Part shown: positions 10,780 through 22,797 of the stretch, one piece after another
How the letters are laid out: every line of letters begins with the position of its first letter
How positions within the stretch are numbered: position 1 is the stretch's first letter
Origin: Trema orientale
Taxonomy: Eukaryota; Streptophyta; Magnoliopsida; Rosales; Cannabaceae
Direction of reading: 5' to 3'
DNA length: 64,000 nucleotides
NCBI GenBank assembly: GCA_002914845.1
Contig: JXTC01000042.1
Span: 550,517 to 614,516 of the forward strand
Made by a program: the position numbers and the translations under genes
Notes under the pieces: model-generated
What the model was told of the DNA's origin: nothing
Databases searched by the model: none
The model's input: only the letters and a program-made list of their open reading frames with translations

Positions 10780-12879
10780 TCAGATGGATTTCACTCGGCT
10801 GATGTGTTGACTATTGCATCAGATAGTTCTCATGCTGATTGGGTCATAGACTAAGGATTTACCTTCCATATGATGCCAATGATGGACTGGTTGTATGATT
10901 TTCGCAAGGTAAATAGTGGAAAAGTACTCATGGGGAATGATAATACTCGTGAAATCATTAGAATTGGCTCTGTAAAATTTAAGATGTGGGATAGTTCTTA
11001 TAAACTACTGGAGAATATGAGATTAGTGCCAAAGCTTTGAAGAAATCTGGTTTCACTTGGAAGACTTGATGCAAATAGATGTTTGTAAAAGTCTGAGAAT
11101 AGAGCGATGAAGGTGTTGAAAGGTGCCATAGTGGTTTTGAAAGGCATGTTGAAATATGGCATGTACATATTATAAGGAGAAGCTGTTAATGAGACTTCTG
11201 TTGTTGCGATAGAAAGTCATGATCTGTAGAAAAATCTTCATATTGCAACGAGACTCCTGCTACTGTGAATTCTGATGTTACAACATCAAAATCAGACCAG
11301 ACTGCAATATGGCATAAGTGAATGGGTCATATCAGCATTAGAAGCTTGCAAGAACTCTGCACACAAGGCATTTTGGACTCAAAGAAGATTTCAGCACTCG
11401 TTTTTGTGAATCATGTGTGCTGGACAAGTTATGATTCATACCACTTACTCCACGAATGGGATCCTCGAGTATGTACACTCGAACTTATGAGGATTTCCTC
11501 AGGTATCTTTCTCTCTTAATAGTGCTTAATATTTTATTTCCTTTATTGATGATTATTCACGAAGGATTTGAATTTATGTCTTAAGATATAAAAATGAAGC
11601 TTTTAATAAATTTAAGGAATGGAAGACCCTTATAGAGCACCAAATAAGTAAGAAAATAAAAAAACTTAGAACTGATAATAGTTTAGAATTTTGCAGTAGT
11701 AAGTTTAATCAATATTATACACAAAATGGTATTTCTAGGCATACAATATATTTTGACACTCCCCAACAAAATAGGTTAGCTGAATGTATGAATAGGATTA
11801 TACGTAACAAGGTTAGGTGTATGCTTAATGAATCTGGTTTATCTAAGAAATTTTGGACTAAAGCAACATACACTGCATGCTATTTGATAAATAGATCACC
11901 ATTATCAGCTATAGATTATAAGACACTAATGGAAGTTTGATCAGGTAACCCACCTAGTTTAATGCATCTTAGACCATTCGGATGTAATGCTTATGTCTAT
12001 AAGAGTCAAGGAAAATTGAATCCTAGAGCTATCAAATATGTATTTCTAGGATATCCACCGGGTGTTAAGGGTTATAAAGTGTTGCTAATTGATGATAAAA
12101 AATATGTCATTAGCCGAAATGTCATTTTTAATGAGAATGATTTTTATAAAACTATCTTGTTGGACACTAACCCTTTGTCTAAGAACGAGACTTTCTAGTT
12201 TGAGGTGGAGAATTCCATAAAGCTTGATGAAGTTACAGGTACTTATAGTTTTAAAGGTGTAAACTTGGAAAGCGAAGCTGAAACTGAAGGGGAATCAGCT
12301 ACAGGTGAAGCAGCAGAGGAACCTGATGTTACAATATCACAGACGGAAGTTGCAGAATCCCAGCTTGATGTTACAACATGGTAGTCATCAGATCAACCCG
12401 ATATTACAATATCAGAGACTACAAGTCCAGATCGTATTACAACACGTGCAGATTCACTAGGAAGAGATCAAGTTTCTAGTCCGAGGAGACTTACTGATTA
12501 TCTCTTATCTAGGGACAGACCTAGAAGGACAATCCGACCTCCTCCACATTTTGCTTATGCTGATATCATTACTTATACACTCAATATTGGTAATTCCATT
12601 GAGTTAGAAGAACCAGGGAGTTTTAGTGAAGCATGAAAGAGCAGTGATAAGGAAGATTGACTGAAAGTAATGGAAGAAGATATGCACTCACTCATGAAGA
12701 ACATGACTTGGAAACTGGTTGATAGACCTTTATATAAAAAAGTTACTGGTTGCAGATAGATTTTCAAGAGGAAGCACGATATTTTTGAGTAGAACCAGTT
12801 AGATTTAAGGCAAGAGTAGTTGCCAAAGGATTTTCACAAGTTGAGGTATAGACTACCATGAAGTATTATCTTTCAGCCA
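10780..12879 (+). pseudogene. copia A pol remnant: protease, integrase, start of RT
   Basis: The protease block reads WVID-stop-GFTFHM: the serine codon of the catalytic DSG motif has become TAA (10852-10854). A GAG-pre-integrase block, GHISIRSLQELCTQGIL, lies near 11325. Integrase core and C-terminal parts follow in several frames (11640-12198), with QQNRLAECMNR and the FLGYPPGVKGYKV signature. The RT region at 12490-12879 ends within the DYHEV-type motif. At least two frameshifts and many stops make it non-functional. Confidence 0.85.
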
Positions 12880-13400
12880 TGTTAATGGACTGTTAATTAC
12901 TTGGTTCTCCTATGAACACTATAAAAGGAGACATTCTCCTCTACTTTTACCCACACCAAAGCATTATGAGCTTATTTCTTTCTTCCTTGTTCTTTCGTGG
13001 CGGTTATAAGTTAGTTAGGGTTGTGAGGTATTTTGAGCTCTCTAGTTGAGTCTCGTATACTCGTGATGATAGAATTTGGGCACTACTCAGTTCGTTGGGA
13101 GTAGCAAGTTAGTGCGACGTTGCTATTCGTGAACTGTTTTATTTTAGAAAACAAATATTGTTGGTATCCCTTTAAGCACTCCAGCGAGGAGGGATAACTA
13201 TTTTAAAGAAATTGTGTGAAATACAAGACTTAGTTTGATATTCATTACTCTTCTATTTTTATTATTCTAGTTGTTGTGAAATAATTGTGATTTATTTTGC
13301 TAAACCATTTGTTATAATTTTATAGCTTCTGTAGCATTTAAATTTCTAGATTTATTATTATCTGCGATAATTTTTTTTTTTATCATATCATGTTACTTAC
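12880..13400 (+). repeat. LTR-like sequence interrupting copia A
   Basis: Begins TGTTAATGGACTGTTAATTAC exactly where the RT coding sequence stops. It contains a clear TATA box (TATAAAAG, 12920-12927) followed by a non-coding leader-like region, as in an LTR U3-R boundary. I found no right border or target-site duplication, so it may be a truncated LTR. The right limit is approximate. Confidence 0.5.
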
Positions 13401-13890
13401 CTCACTTGCCAATATCATCAAATTGTAGACTGATGATCGATAGCGTGATACGAGCTTCTAAAAAAATAATGAATTGTGAAATCAATCCCCAAATCAAACA
13501 AACAACAATTAATGATTTTCCATTTATGTTCTAATAGTATAAACCTACCAATGTCGCACAATCAAATAACACTAGAAGAACAAATTCTAGTACTAATCAA
13601 AGAAGAACCAGCTAGCCTAAATTGCAACTCTAAGGTAGAAAAGGATCTCACCGGGAAAAAGGCTGACAACTACTTATTGTGACCTAAAATCTAACCAACA
13701 AGATGCTAGCCAAATTATGCAGATAAAATGTAAAAGAACAAACAAAATACTAGAATTTTAATAGAGTGAATGAAATAACAACACCAATATCAAAACAGTA
13801 CAATACTCGAATTATAACGAGGAACCGAGGTTTGTGTATCATACAATCTCCTTAAAACAGATTCGTCTCTTTTTGGTGAGTACTTGAAGT

Positions 13891-14682
13891 TAGGGCTGGT
13901 AATTCATGACACGACACGACATGACAACACGATTCGAAATCTACATGAAATTAATAGGTTTGGGTTTAACTTAATTGTGTTCGTGTCGTATTTGGATTGA
14001 AAATATTGACCCTTTAATTAATGGATCGTATTCGGGTTAGACCCGCCAACACGAAAAATAACCTGTTTAGTAAATGGGTCGTGTCGTGTCGTCTTAACCT
14101 GTTTATAAACGGGTCATATTCGTGTCATAATTTTTGACCTATTTATTAAAGAGAAATTTAGGTGGATGACCAATATTTTAATTTTGATTAAGTAGATGTC
14201 TACTTTTTAAATTTTATAGCTAAATATCCAGGTATATATATTTTTACACTTGGTAGATATGTTTATCTACCAATGTCAGTTACAGTACTAAAATGTACTG
14301 GGCATATAATTTTTTATACTTGGTATATGAAATTTTACAATTGGTATATAAACATATAAACCGGACATTTTGCTATAATATTTGATAAATGGATATTTAC
14401 TAAATTGGACCTAAAATTTGGTCATATTTCTATAAGGTTTTATATTAAACGGAGAGTGTTCAGGTCGCAGGTCGTGGGTCACGTGTCACGAGTCAATATG
14501 AACTGTTTAGTAAATGGGTTACACAAGTCGTGTCGTGTCAACCCATTTATAAACGGGTTGTGTTTGTGTCATAATTTCTAACCCATTTATTAAATGGGTC
14601 ATACTCGGGTTGAGTATTTACCTGTTATACATGTACATCGACACGACATGAACACGACCCGTGGACACGAATTGTCAGCCTA
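13891..14682. mobile_element. hAT-type non-autonomous element in LTR of copia B
   Basis: Inverted ends TAGGGCTGGTAATTC and (reverse complement of right end) TAGGCTGACAATTC, flanked by an exact 8-bp duplication CTTGAAGT at 13883-13890 and 14683-14690. The interior is rich in GTGTCGTGT and GGGTCGTG motifs in both orientations. The homologous LTR at about 21445 reads through without the insert, giving an empty site. It has no transposase. A smaller MITE is nested at 14151-14432. Confidence 0.9.
14151..14432. mobile_element. MITE nested within the hAT-type element
   Basis: Imperfect inverted repeats: the left arm contains GATGACCAATATTTTAA and ATAGCTAAATATCCAGG, and the right arm (reverse complement) contains ATATGACCAAATTTTAG and ATAGCAAAATGTCCGG. 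It interrupts the ...TTTATTAAA/GGGTC... pattern of its host. The target duplication is not clean. Confidence 0.6.
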
Positions 14683-15899
14683 CTTGAAGTCGTTAGGCAT
14701 CCGTTTCTCTAGAAACAAGATTGATGAGCGGCGATTGTTGCACCACAATGCTACTCTAGCGAAATGAAAGGTGCCCAAACTCTATTAAACTAAAGCATAT
14801 ACTCTAGAAAGAATTTTGAGAAGAGAGAATAGAGAAAGTTTTCTTTTGTATATATTTTCCTGATGGTAGGAGGAGTCAATTTATAAGCTTCATAAGGGCT
14901 GTTACAAGTATGGAATTAACCATCATTTAATTTCAAAAACATTTTATATTTAAACATTTTAATGTTTAGGAAACTGAAATTAGCTTTTAAACAAAATAAA
15001 TTTGCCAAATTTAATCTAGCACTATAATTTTTAATGTTTGAAAAAAAAAACTTAACCCAGTTTTTCTAGACAACATTTTTAATCTAGATGAATATGGAAA
15101 AATTTGTAACCCCAAAATAAATCTAGCAGTTTTAAAACTCCAAGACAAATTTGGTAGTTTTATCTTATTTTTGTAACTCTAAAAATTAATCTGGTAGTTT
15201 CATTTTTCCAACAATCACCTACATAAATAAAATTGATAGAGTAGACAAAAAGCTATATGACAAAACACTTTTGACTTAGTGATAGAGTTCAACGGTTGAA
15301 ACTTGCATAGAATAGGTAGGTATTTACCTTTGAACTTTCCCTCGTGAAAGTATGTTTACTTTACTAGCTAAGCAGTAAACACAATGTCTTTGAACTGTTC
15401 TACTATTCATGTAAATTATAACATATCTCACACAGATATCTTTCTTAATATAATTCAGTTCTCACTTTATGTTCTTTTGGCTATAAACATACGTCTGGTT
15501 CTGTGAGAGTTTCTAAGGAATTGAGCTCTACACAATTCTCTTTCGAAGCGGCCCATCTTCTCTCTCATGTAGGTGAGTCCTTAATAAGAGTAACCCACAC
15601 TATTCCACTCAGATTTCCGGCGCATAAGAATTATTTAAAACATAGCTTATCCTTCACTTTACGAGCATCATTATTTCATCAAAGGAATAGATATGAGGGT
15701 AACTCTCCATAGTGATTTAATTAAGTCTTTACAATTAGGTTGTCCTTTTGAACCTATATTTTGGGATTTCCAGTCAACTAGGTTGGGTTTACTATTTCAT
15801 GAGATTTAGTCCTATTCTCCTCGATGATTTCTCAAATAATTATCTGTTTAAGCCTTTAGCTAGCGGATCCATAATGTCATACTTTGATTTCATATAGTC

Positions 15900-18860
15900 A
15901 ACACATATAACTCCAGTTGAGAATAATTATCATCTAATAGTATTATGTCTACGATGTATATATCTAGACTTATCATTATACATATTGCTTTGTACCCTTC
16001 CAATTGCAGAATAACTATCACAATAGATGCAAATTGTTGCAACAGGCTTTGGCCATACTAGAATATCTTATAAGAATTGTCGTAGCTATTCTGTCTCTTC
16101 ACTACAGTTATCTAATGCAATGAATTTAGTATCCATTGTAGACTAGGCTATACATGTTTGAACATGTTTCGAGGATTTCCATGATACAGCTGTATTTACT
16201 AGTGTGAACACATCCTACTAGTAGATTTTGAGTTTTTCATATTAGATATCTAGTTAGCATCACTGTAACCCTCTATGATAGTTGGGTATCTGGTGTAGTG
16301 CAGCCTATAGCTATGAGTATATATTAAGTACCTTAGTATTTTTACTATCTCTTTCCAGTGATCAGCTCCTGAATTACTTGTGTATCTACTCAGTTTACTA
16401 ACTATATAAGTTACGTCTGGTCTTATAAAACTTATCAAGTACATAAGACTTCCTATCACTCTAGAATATTCCAGTTAGGAGACACTCTCTCTTTTATTTT
16501 TTGATAGTATAGATTTAAATCAACCAGTATTTTGGACACGTCAAAATCATTCTTGTTAAATTTCTAAAGAATTTTTTCCACATAGTTGACTGACTTAGAA
16601 TAAGTCCAACAGACATTCTTGAAATTTTAACACCCAATATGACATCAGCTAAACCCTTATCTTTCATATCAAATAAAGAATTTAACATTTTTTTAATAGA
16701 TTTGATCATCTTATTATCACTACTAACAATGAGCATTTCATTAGTATAAAAACATAAAATGATGATATAGCCATTATCTGTGTTCTTTGCATAGACACAT
16801 TTATCACACTCATTGATCTTAAATCTATTTGATATCATCGTACTGTCAAATTTTTCATGCCATTATTTTGGTGCTTGCTTTAAACCATATAAATACTTCA
16901 CCAGTTTATCGACTTTCTTTCTTGTCTAGGTACAGAAAAACCCTCAGGCTAATTCATATAGATTTTTTTTTATCTAAATCTCCATTTAAGAAAGCTGTTT
17001 TCATATTCATTTGATATATTTCTAGATTACGTAAAACTACAATTGCAAGGAGAATATTCTAAGAGATATTATTCTCATCCCAGGAGAATATTTATCAAAG
17101 TATTCAAGACATTCTCGTTGTTTGTAACCCTTGATTATAAGTATAGCCTCGTATTTATCAATTGATTCACCTGCTGTATACCAGCTGTAACCCTCTTCTT
17201 AGAAATCCATTTGGACCCTAGAGGTTTATAGCTGGTCTACTAGTTCCTAAGTATAATTTTGTAAGATGGAATCAATTTCACTTTGAATGACCTCTTTCTA
17301 TAAAGGGTCTTCAGAAGAACTCATAGCTTCTTTAAGAGTTTGAGGTTTAACATCTAGCAAATAGGTCAGAAAATCTGGACAAAAAGATTTTTTTGTTCTG
17401 GCTCTTTTGCTATGTCTAGGCTCTTTTTCAAAGTCTTCCATATGCTTTTGGTCCTAACTACTATCGATTATAGTCTCATATGTTTGTTTGGACGAACCCA
17501 ACTCTTTTTTTGGATCTACATGGAAATATATGTTTAAAGAACGATGTATTTCTAGACTCCATTATTATGTTTTTGTGTATGTCTAGGATTTATAACTCAT
17601 ACACAAGAAATCGATAAGTACTACTATTTTGTACAGAGCCAATGAAAATATAATCAACAGTTTTCGGACATATTTTTACCTTTTTAGATTTAAGAACGAT
17701 CACTTTGGCAAGACACTCCCATATTCGTAAGTATTTACAAGAAGGCTTTCTTCCTTTCCATTACTCACATAGTATTTTATCTTCCTTTTCCTGGGGTACC
17801 TTATATAAAAAGTAATTGCTAGTCAATATAGTTTCTCCCCACATATTCTAGAGTAATCCAATACTCAACAACGTTGCATTCATCATTTCTTTTGAGGTAC
17901 GATTTTTACACTCAGCAACATTATTTGACTAAGGCGAATAAGACAGAGTGGTCTTATGTATTATTGCATGTTGTACACAGAACTCACCAAAAAGTGATTC
18001 ATATTCTCCTCGATGATCACTTCTAATCACCTTGATCTTCTTATTAAGTTAATTTTCAACTCCATTCTTATAGAGAATAAATTTCTCTATTGCTTCATCC
18101 TTACTCTTTTACAAATATATATAATAGCATTTTATGCTATCGTCGACAAAAAATAAAATATATATTATTACCTCTTGTTTGTACAGTTTTTAAATCACAA
18201 ATATTATTGTGACTTAAATCAAGAGGTTTCATATTCCTCTCAATCATTTAGAATGATGACCTTGCAAGTTCTGCCTCAACACAAGTTCGGCACCTACGTT
18301 TGGAATCAATATAGAAAGCAGATATATGATTCAAGTTAATTAATCTATATAAAGTATTATAATTAACATGTCCTAGTTTATCCTGCTACAAATTGGAAGA
18401 CTCAACGAAGTAAGTAGAAGAATTAACACTTTATTAATCTTTGGCATTACAGTTGTAACATCAAGCTTAAATAGCCTTCATTTATATAGCCCCTTCTCAC
18501 ATATAATCCATCTTTGTATAATATAACTTTGTCTAACTCAAATACCATATGAAATCTATGCTTGTTAAGAAGCTAACTGGAGAACAAGTTCTTGCAGATT
18601 TTTGGTACATAAAGGACGTTGTTTAGAATCAGATTTTTATCAAACATCATCTTTAGGATCACCTTTTCTTGACCCTTAATCTCAAATGCAATGGAGTTTT
18701 TTATATACAGCTTCTGCTCATTAATTGGTTCGAAGAAAGTGAACATCTCTTTATCTGAGCAGATCTTCCTTGTAGCACCAGTGTCAATCTACTATTCTTT
18801 CGAGTTAGACTTAACCAAGTTCACTTTTGAAACCACTGTTGAAAATTTTATGTTAGAAAC
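15900..18860 (-). pseudogene. copia B pol remnant (PR-INT-RT-RH)
   Basis: The protease keeps a DTGA catalytic motif (about 18773-18786; IDTGATRKICSDK). Integrase sequence lies around 18300-17500, and RT around 17230-16500. The block at 16838-16515 includes KGLADVILGVKIS and, where YVDD is expected, FYTNEMLIVSS, so the catalytic aspartates are lost. The next block, at 16459-16250, includes [15 protein letters not shown]. RNase H sequence with YCDSYSAIGR is at about 15960-16030. The pieces lie in different frames with many stops, so no function is possible. Confidence 0.82.
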
Positions 18861-18869
18861 ATCATGAAT

Positions 18870-19722
18870 AATGTTATCCAACATGTTTGCCTCGTGGTTC
18901 TTCTTCTTATTTGGCTACCTACAATTTGCAGACTTGTGACCCACTTTGTCTTAGAATTTCAATTTCTTAGAAATTCCTTTCAGTCCCAGTTTTCCAGATC
19001 TTCTATTGACTTCTTCAATGCAAAGTCTAACAATAAGATCTTTCGATGTTCATCTCCTTTTGCTTATGCTTAAGATAATTCTTGAAATCCTTCCATGCAG
19101 GAGGTAGCTTCTCAATGATAGCAGCTACTTGGAAGGTTTTACTTACTAACATTATACCAGCATGAATTTCAAATAAGATCTCTTGGATCTCTTGAACTTG
19201 ATTGATCACAGTTTTAGTGTCTACCATCTTATAATCACGGAAGCAGTCCAATACCAATTTCTTGAATCCGTCATCCTGCATATTATATTTCTGGTCTAAA
19301 GACTCCTATAACTCCTTGGCCGTTCTCTTTTCTAAGTACATAATGTATAAAGAATCGCATGAACTATCCATGGCATAGTTCCAGCACAAGAATTCCAAAC
19401 ATTTCCAAACATCAACTACACTGATGACCTGGAAATATTGCTCATCCTTGTTGAGTGATGGAGCATTTTTAGTCAAGAATCTCACAAGATTCAAGGTGGT
19501 TAAATAGTACAACATCTTTTGTAGCCACAATTTGACATTCGAATCATCGAATTTTTGATTCAAAGAAACTGTAACCAGCACCACAGCATTATTAGGTAGA
19601 TGTGCCACAGTAGGGTTCACAACTAATGCAATAACTGGAACAACAACAAAGTTTAGATTTGTCGTCATTTCTAGAAAATCAAACCATGTATTAGATTCAC
19701 AGATTTTATATATAAGTACCAA
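18870..19722 (-). pseudogene. copia B gag remnant
   Basis: The frame runs from an ATG at 19722, with one in-frame stop at 19306-19308, down to about 19040. There a single-base frameshift occurs. Beyond it the alternate frame continues with IEEVNRRSGKLGLKG and a knuckle remnant KVGHKSANCR. The middle part has the LPPAWKDFKNYLKHKQKEM block typical of UBN2-type copia gag. The protein would form the particle shell, but this copy is broken. Confidence 0.82.
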
Positions 19723-20164
19723 AATCTCAAAGAAAGCTGTAACAATTAGTATTTAATAAATAATTAATAGGAAATACCATAAAGGGGCCACAAACGAGCC
19801 CACTTAAAATCCAACCTCCTTAGATAGAATTTTTCTATTTTGTAACTTTTTAGTTAACAACAATATTTTTCCAAGTTTGAAAACGGTTTTCAGAATTGGA
19901 ATAATTTTCCAAAATTTAAAAAATTTCCAAAATATGAATTTTTCTTTTTTTTCAAGAAAATAAAATTTCAAGTAACTAGAAAAATTCCAAAAAAGTTTAA
20001 AAAAAAAACCGAATTTTTTCTAAATAAGAAAATTTCTAATATTTACTAATTTCCAAACTTTGTGAAAAGTTTATATAAACATGATAAATAATAACCAGCT
20101 GAAACGTATAACCAAAAGGTTTAAAAGCCTTGAACAAAAAAAATGATATCTATATTAGTAAATA

Positions 20165-20529
20165 GCGATAACTATGGAAAAAAAAATCCTAAAATATGAT
20201 CTTTTCGTAATTTTAACTTTGATTTTTGGTATATGCAAAATTATATCTCCATATTTCAAATCTCTACAAATTTGTATCTTCTGTATATAAATTAGGTGAT
20301 TTGTGCTAACTGTTTTAAGTTATTTTCAATAAATTTTTGTGTGAGTTAGAGGGAATAAGATAACCTCAATTCAGATTCTGTTTTTAGTGAGAAATTTTTT
20401 GATCAATTTATATGCAAAAGGTATAAATTTGTAGAGATTTGAAATTTAGAAGTATAATTTTACACAAGTCAAAAATCAGAGTTAAAATTGCGAAAAGTCA
20501 TAATTCAAGATTTTTTTTGCAGATAATGC
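20165..20529. mobile_element. Mutator-type MITE, GATAAC/poly-A family, copy 1
   Basis: A 365-bp unit with inverted repeats GCGATAACTATGGAAAAAA and GCATTATCTGCAAAAAAA, continuing through CTTTTCGYAATTTTAACT and AATCTCTACAAATTT blocks for over 100 nt. It is flanked by an exact 9-bp duplication, TAGTAAATA, at 20156-20164 and 20530-20538. It is inserted between the gag and 5' LTR of copia B. A second copy is at 41870-42243. Confidence 0.88.
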
Positions 20530-21081
20530 TAGTAAATATAAATTTAAACATTTAAACAGATAAACTATACGTGCAGAAATGAAACCTTTATAACTTAAAT
20601 AAAAAAAAAAACTTTAATATGTTTCCAACTAAAGTCTTATGCGCAAATTTTCTTTTTAAATAAAGGTAATCAGATATATATATATATAGGCCATAATCTA
20701 GTAGGTATTTTTTTTATTTTTTTTTTTATGATATAACAGCTACTATGATTTGAATAATTAGAAAAAAATAATACAATAAATACATATTATTTAATGTTCT
20801 TCTTTCTATATTTTACTAAATGTGCATGATGAATTTTAATTGGGTAAAATAATATACATAGATAGATTAAAAAAAATACATACTGAATTGGTGCCCTATA
20901 TAAAATGCATATATAAATGGGAAACCTTTTCTTTTTTTCCCTTCCTTTAAAAAACAAAAACTAAAATTGTGATTAGTGATAAAAAGAAATCACTATAACT
21001 ATATATTATTCTTTTTAATGCAAGGAAAGAACAAAGTGCCTCAAAAATCTAGTAATCTGTTAGAAAAAATATATTTTAAGT

Positions 21082-21713
21082 TGTTAGCCAAAATATGCAT
21101 ATAACATGTAAAGGAACAAATAAAATGCTGGAATTTCAATAGAATGAACAAAATAACAATAATAATAACAAAATAATAGAACACTTGAATTACAATGAGA
21201 AACTGAGACTTTTTTTTTTTTTTTTAAAAAGTGGGACTTAACTAATGACCACCACTTACTACAAATTAAAGGAAAATGACACACACACACACTACCAAGG
21301 TTTGAACCCCTGACCCCCCCAAACACACACACACAACCCTCAAACCTTGGACCAACTGAGCTAACCCCAGTTGGCGAGAAACTGAGACTTATATATCACA
21401 CAATCTTCTTAAAATGTATTCGTCTCTTTTCGATGGGTGCTTGAGATTGTTAGGCATCTGTTTCACAAGATATAATGGTTGATGAGCGACAATTGTTATA
21501 CCACAATGCTATTTCGGCGAACTGAAAGATGCCCGAATTCTGTCATACTGAAGCCTATACATTTTAGAGAGAACTTTTGAGAAAAGAGAATAGAGACAGT
21601 TTTCATCTGTATGTATTTTCCTAAAGGTAGAAAAAGTCAATTAATAGACTTCGTAGGGGCTCCAAAAATTCTTGTAACTCCAAAAATTAATCTGCCAAGT
21701 CATTTATCCCACA
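21082..21713 (-). repeat. 5' LTR of copia B, with SINE insertion and internal deletion
   Basis: Homologous to 13704-15213. Without the SINE it is about 450 bp. Compared with its partner it lacks roughly 250 bp between CTTCGTAGGGGCT and TTGTAACTCC. The plus-strand left border is TGTTAGCCAAAATATGC and the right border is about CATTTATCCCACA. Confidence 0.75.
21211..21375 (-). mobile_element. tRNA-derived SINE
   Basis: Read on the minus strand: a head with pol III box A-like GGTTAGCTCAGTTGGTCC (about 21349-21366), box B-like GGTTCAAACC (21299-21308), a body, and a poly-A tail (the T run at 21211-21225 on the plus strand). An exact 15-bp target duplication, GAGAAACTGAGACTT, occurs at 21197-21211 and 21376-21390. 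The box A-B interval is stretched by a (GT)n repeat, and a second (GT)n follows box B. It needs LINE machinery in trans to move. Confidence 0.9.
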
Positions 21714-22797
21714 AGCTGAAGTTGATTTGAGCTCTAACGGGTTTCTTTTTGTTCGATAAAATCTTTAGCTAATGTTAAGCTTAATTGACTAAACTAACTA
21801 ACTAATCTCAATATAATTTTTCACAACGCTTAATAAAGTAGCCTGACATTCGGTTACAAGTTTCACCACCTTTATTTATACTTGCGTTTTCTTAGCAGTT
21901 GGATTCAATTCTGACCTTATTTAAGTGGAAATCAATATTAAAAACAATAGGTTGGAATACCGGTGCCCAAATTCACTTGAGAGACGGACCCTTTGAGCAA
22001 TTTACATCATATTCTACAGAAGTAGAAAAAGAGAAGAATAAAGGAGTATCAACTACTTGCTTTAATTAATTTGAGAAAAAGAAAACGCTTTTATTGTCTC
22101 TCTTTAATTTTAGACCAACAATTAAAAAAGTTCAGCTTGACCATAACACAACCACCAGACTAGGAATCCGAGAATCTTTTCACTTTTCGAGTTATTCACC
22201 TCATATCTCATGATATTGCGTAATCAGAATCCAAATGTGTCAAAAATCACTCTCATTGCTAAAAAGAAGTCTTTTATTGCAGGACAACTATTAACTCCCT
22301 TCCACTTTTTAAGTTCTTAAAATTTTGACGCCTGTCCTCTGCCCTTTTTATGGTTTCAGAGGGCAAAAGTCTTTTTTTTTTTTTTTGTTTTCTTTTTTTT
22401 TTTTTTCGGTTTAAAAATTTTACTCTTTGATTAAGGGACATTCACAATCTAGTTTTCTCGAGCTAGTCATATCAATAAGAGTTTATATGATTATTGGCTG
22501 CAATGGATTTTACTACCAATGGCTAAATAGTAAAAAAGAGAACAATGGAATTAAGTCTACATATACCTCTACTTTTGAATCAAATGATGTTTTGATGATT
22601 ATATATTTTGGTATCTCTAATATGTCACATTTGGACACGTGCAATTTTGGTAGACTAGTAAGTTTAAAGCTGATCATACATAAACATTACAAACTTGAAT
22701 ATACTATTATTTTCTTGTGAAGAAGTAGAATTCAACCATCTTACCTCTTAAATATGCACACAAAAACGAAAGAAACAAAAAATAATAATAAAACAAA
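21714..22797. other. Intergenic sequence, nothing recognised
   Basis: Long T runs at 22370-22406. The 97-codon frame at 22427-22720 has no family resemblance and an AT-rich chance composition. Confidence 0.45.

Larger units (their letters stand above)
9386..12879 (+). mobile_element. Ty1/copia element A, decayed and 3'-truncated
   Basis: Order: 5' LTR (9386-9956), tRNA-Met-type primer site, gag, protease, integrase, and the beginning of reverse transcriptase. The reading frame then stops at 12879, where an unrelated LTR-like sequence begins. The rest of RT, RNase H and the 3' LTR are missing. Many stops and frameshifts show an old copy. Confidence 0.85.
13704..15213 (-). repeat. 3' LTR of copia B (interrupted)
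   Basis: On the minus strand it starts TGTTGGAAAAATGAAAC at 15213, just after a GTAGGTGAT tract in the polypurine position. It ends near 13704. Without the hAT insertion the LTR is about 710 bp. Landmarks shared with 21082-21713 include GATTCGTCTC/TATTCGTCTC, GTTAGGCATC, and ACCACAATGCTA. Confidence 0.8.
13704..21713 (-). mobile_element. Ty1/copia element B, old, with three nested insertions and both LTRs
   Basis: Minus-strand element. The 5' LTR is at 21082-21713, gag at 19722-18870, pol at about 18860-15900, and the 3' LTR at 15213-13704. The two LTRs are recognisably homologous, and the coding region is full of stops and frameshifts. Secondary insertions are an hAT-type element in the 3' LTR, a SINE in the 5' LTR, and a MITE in the leader. 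No primer site is found next to the 5' LTR. Flanking 5-bp repeats are not clear. Confidence 0.82.

Noticed and set aside
22427..22720. 97-codon plus frame
   Set aside because: AT-rich composition, no motif, no conserved context.
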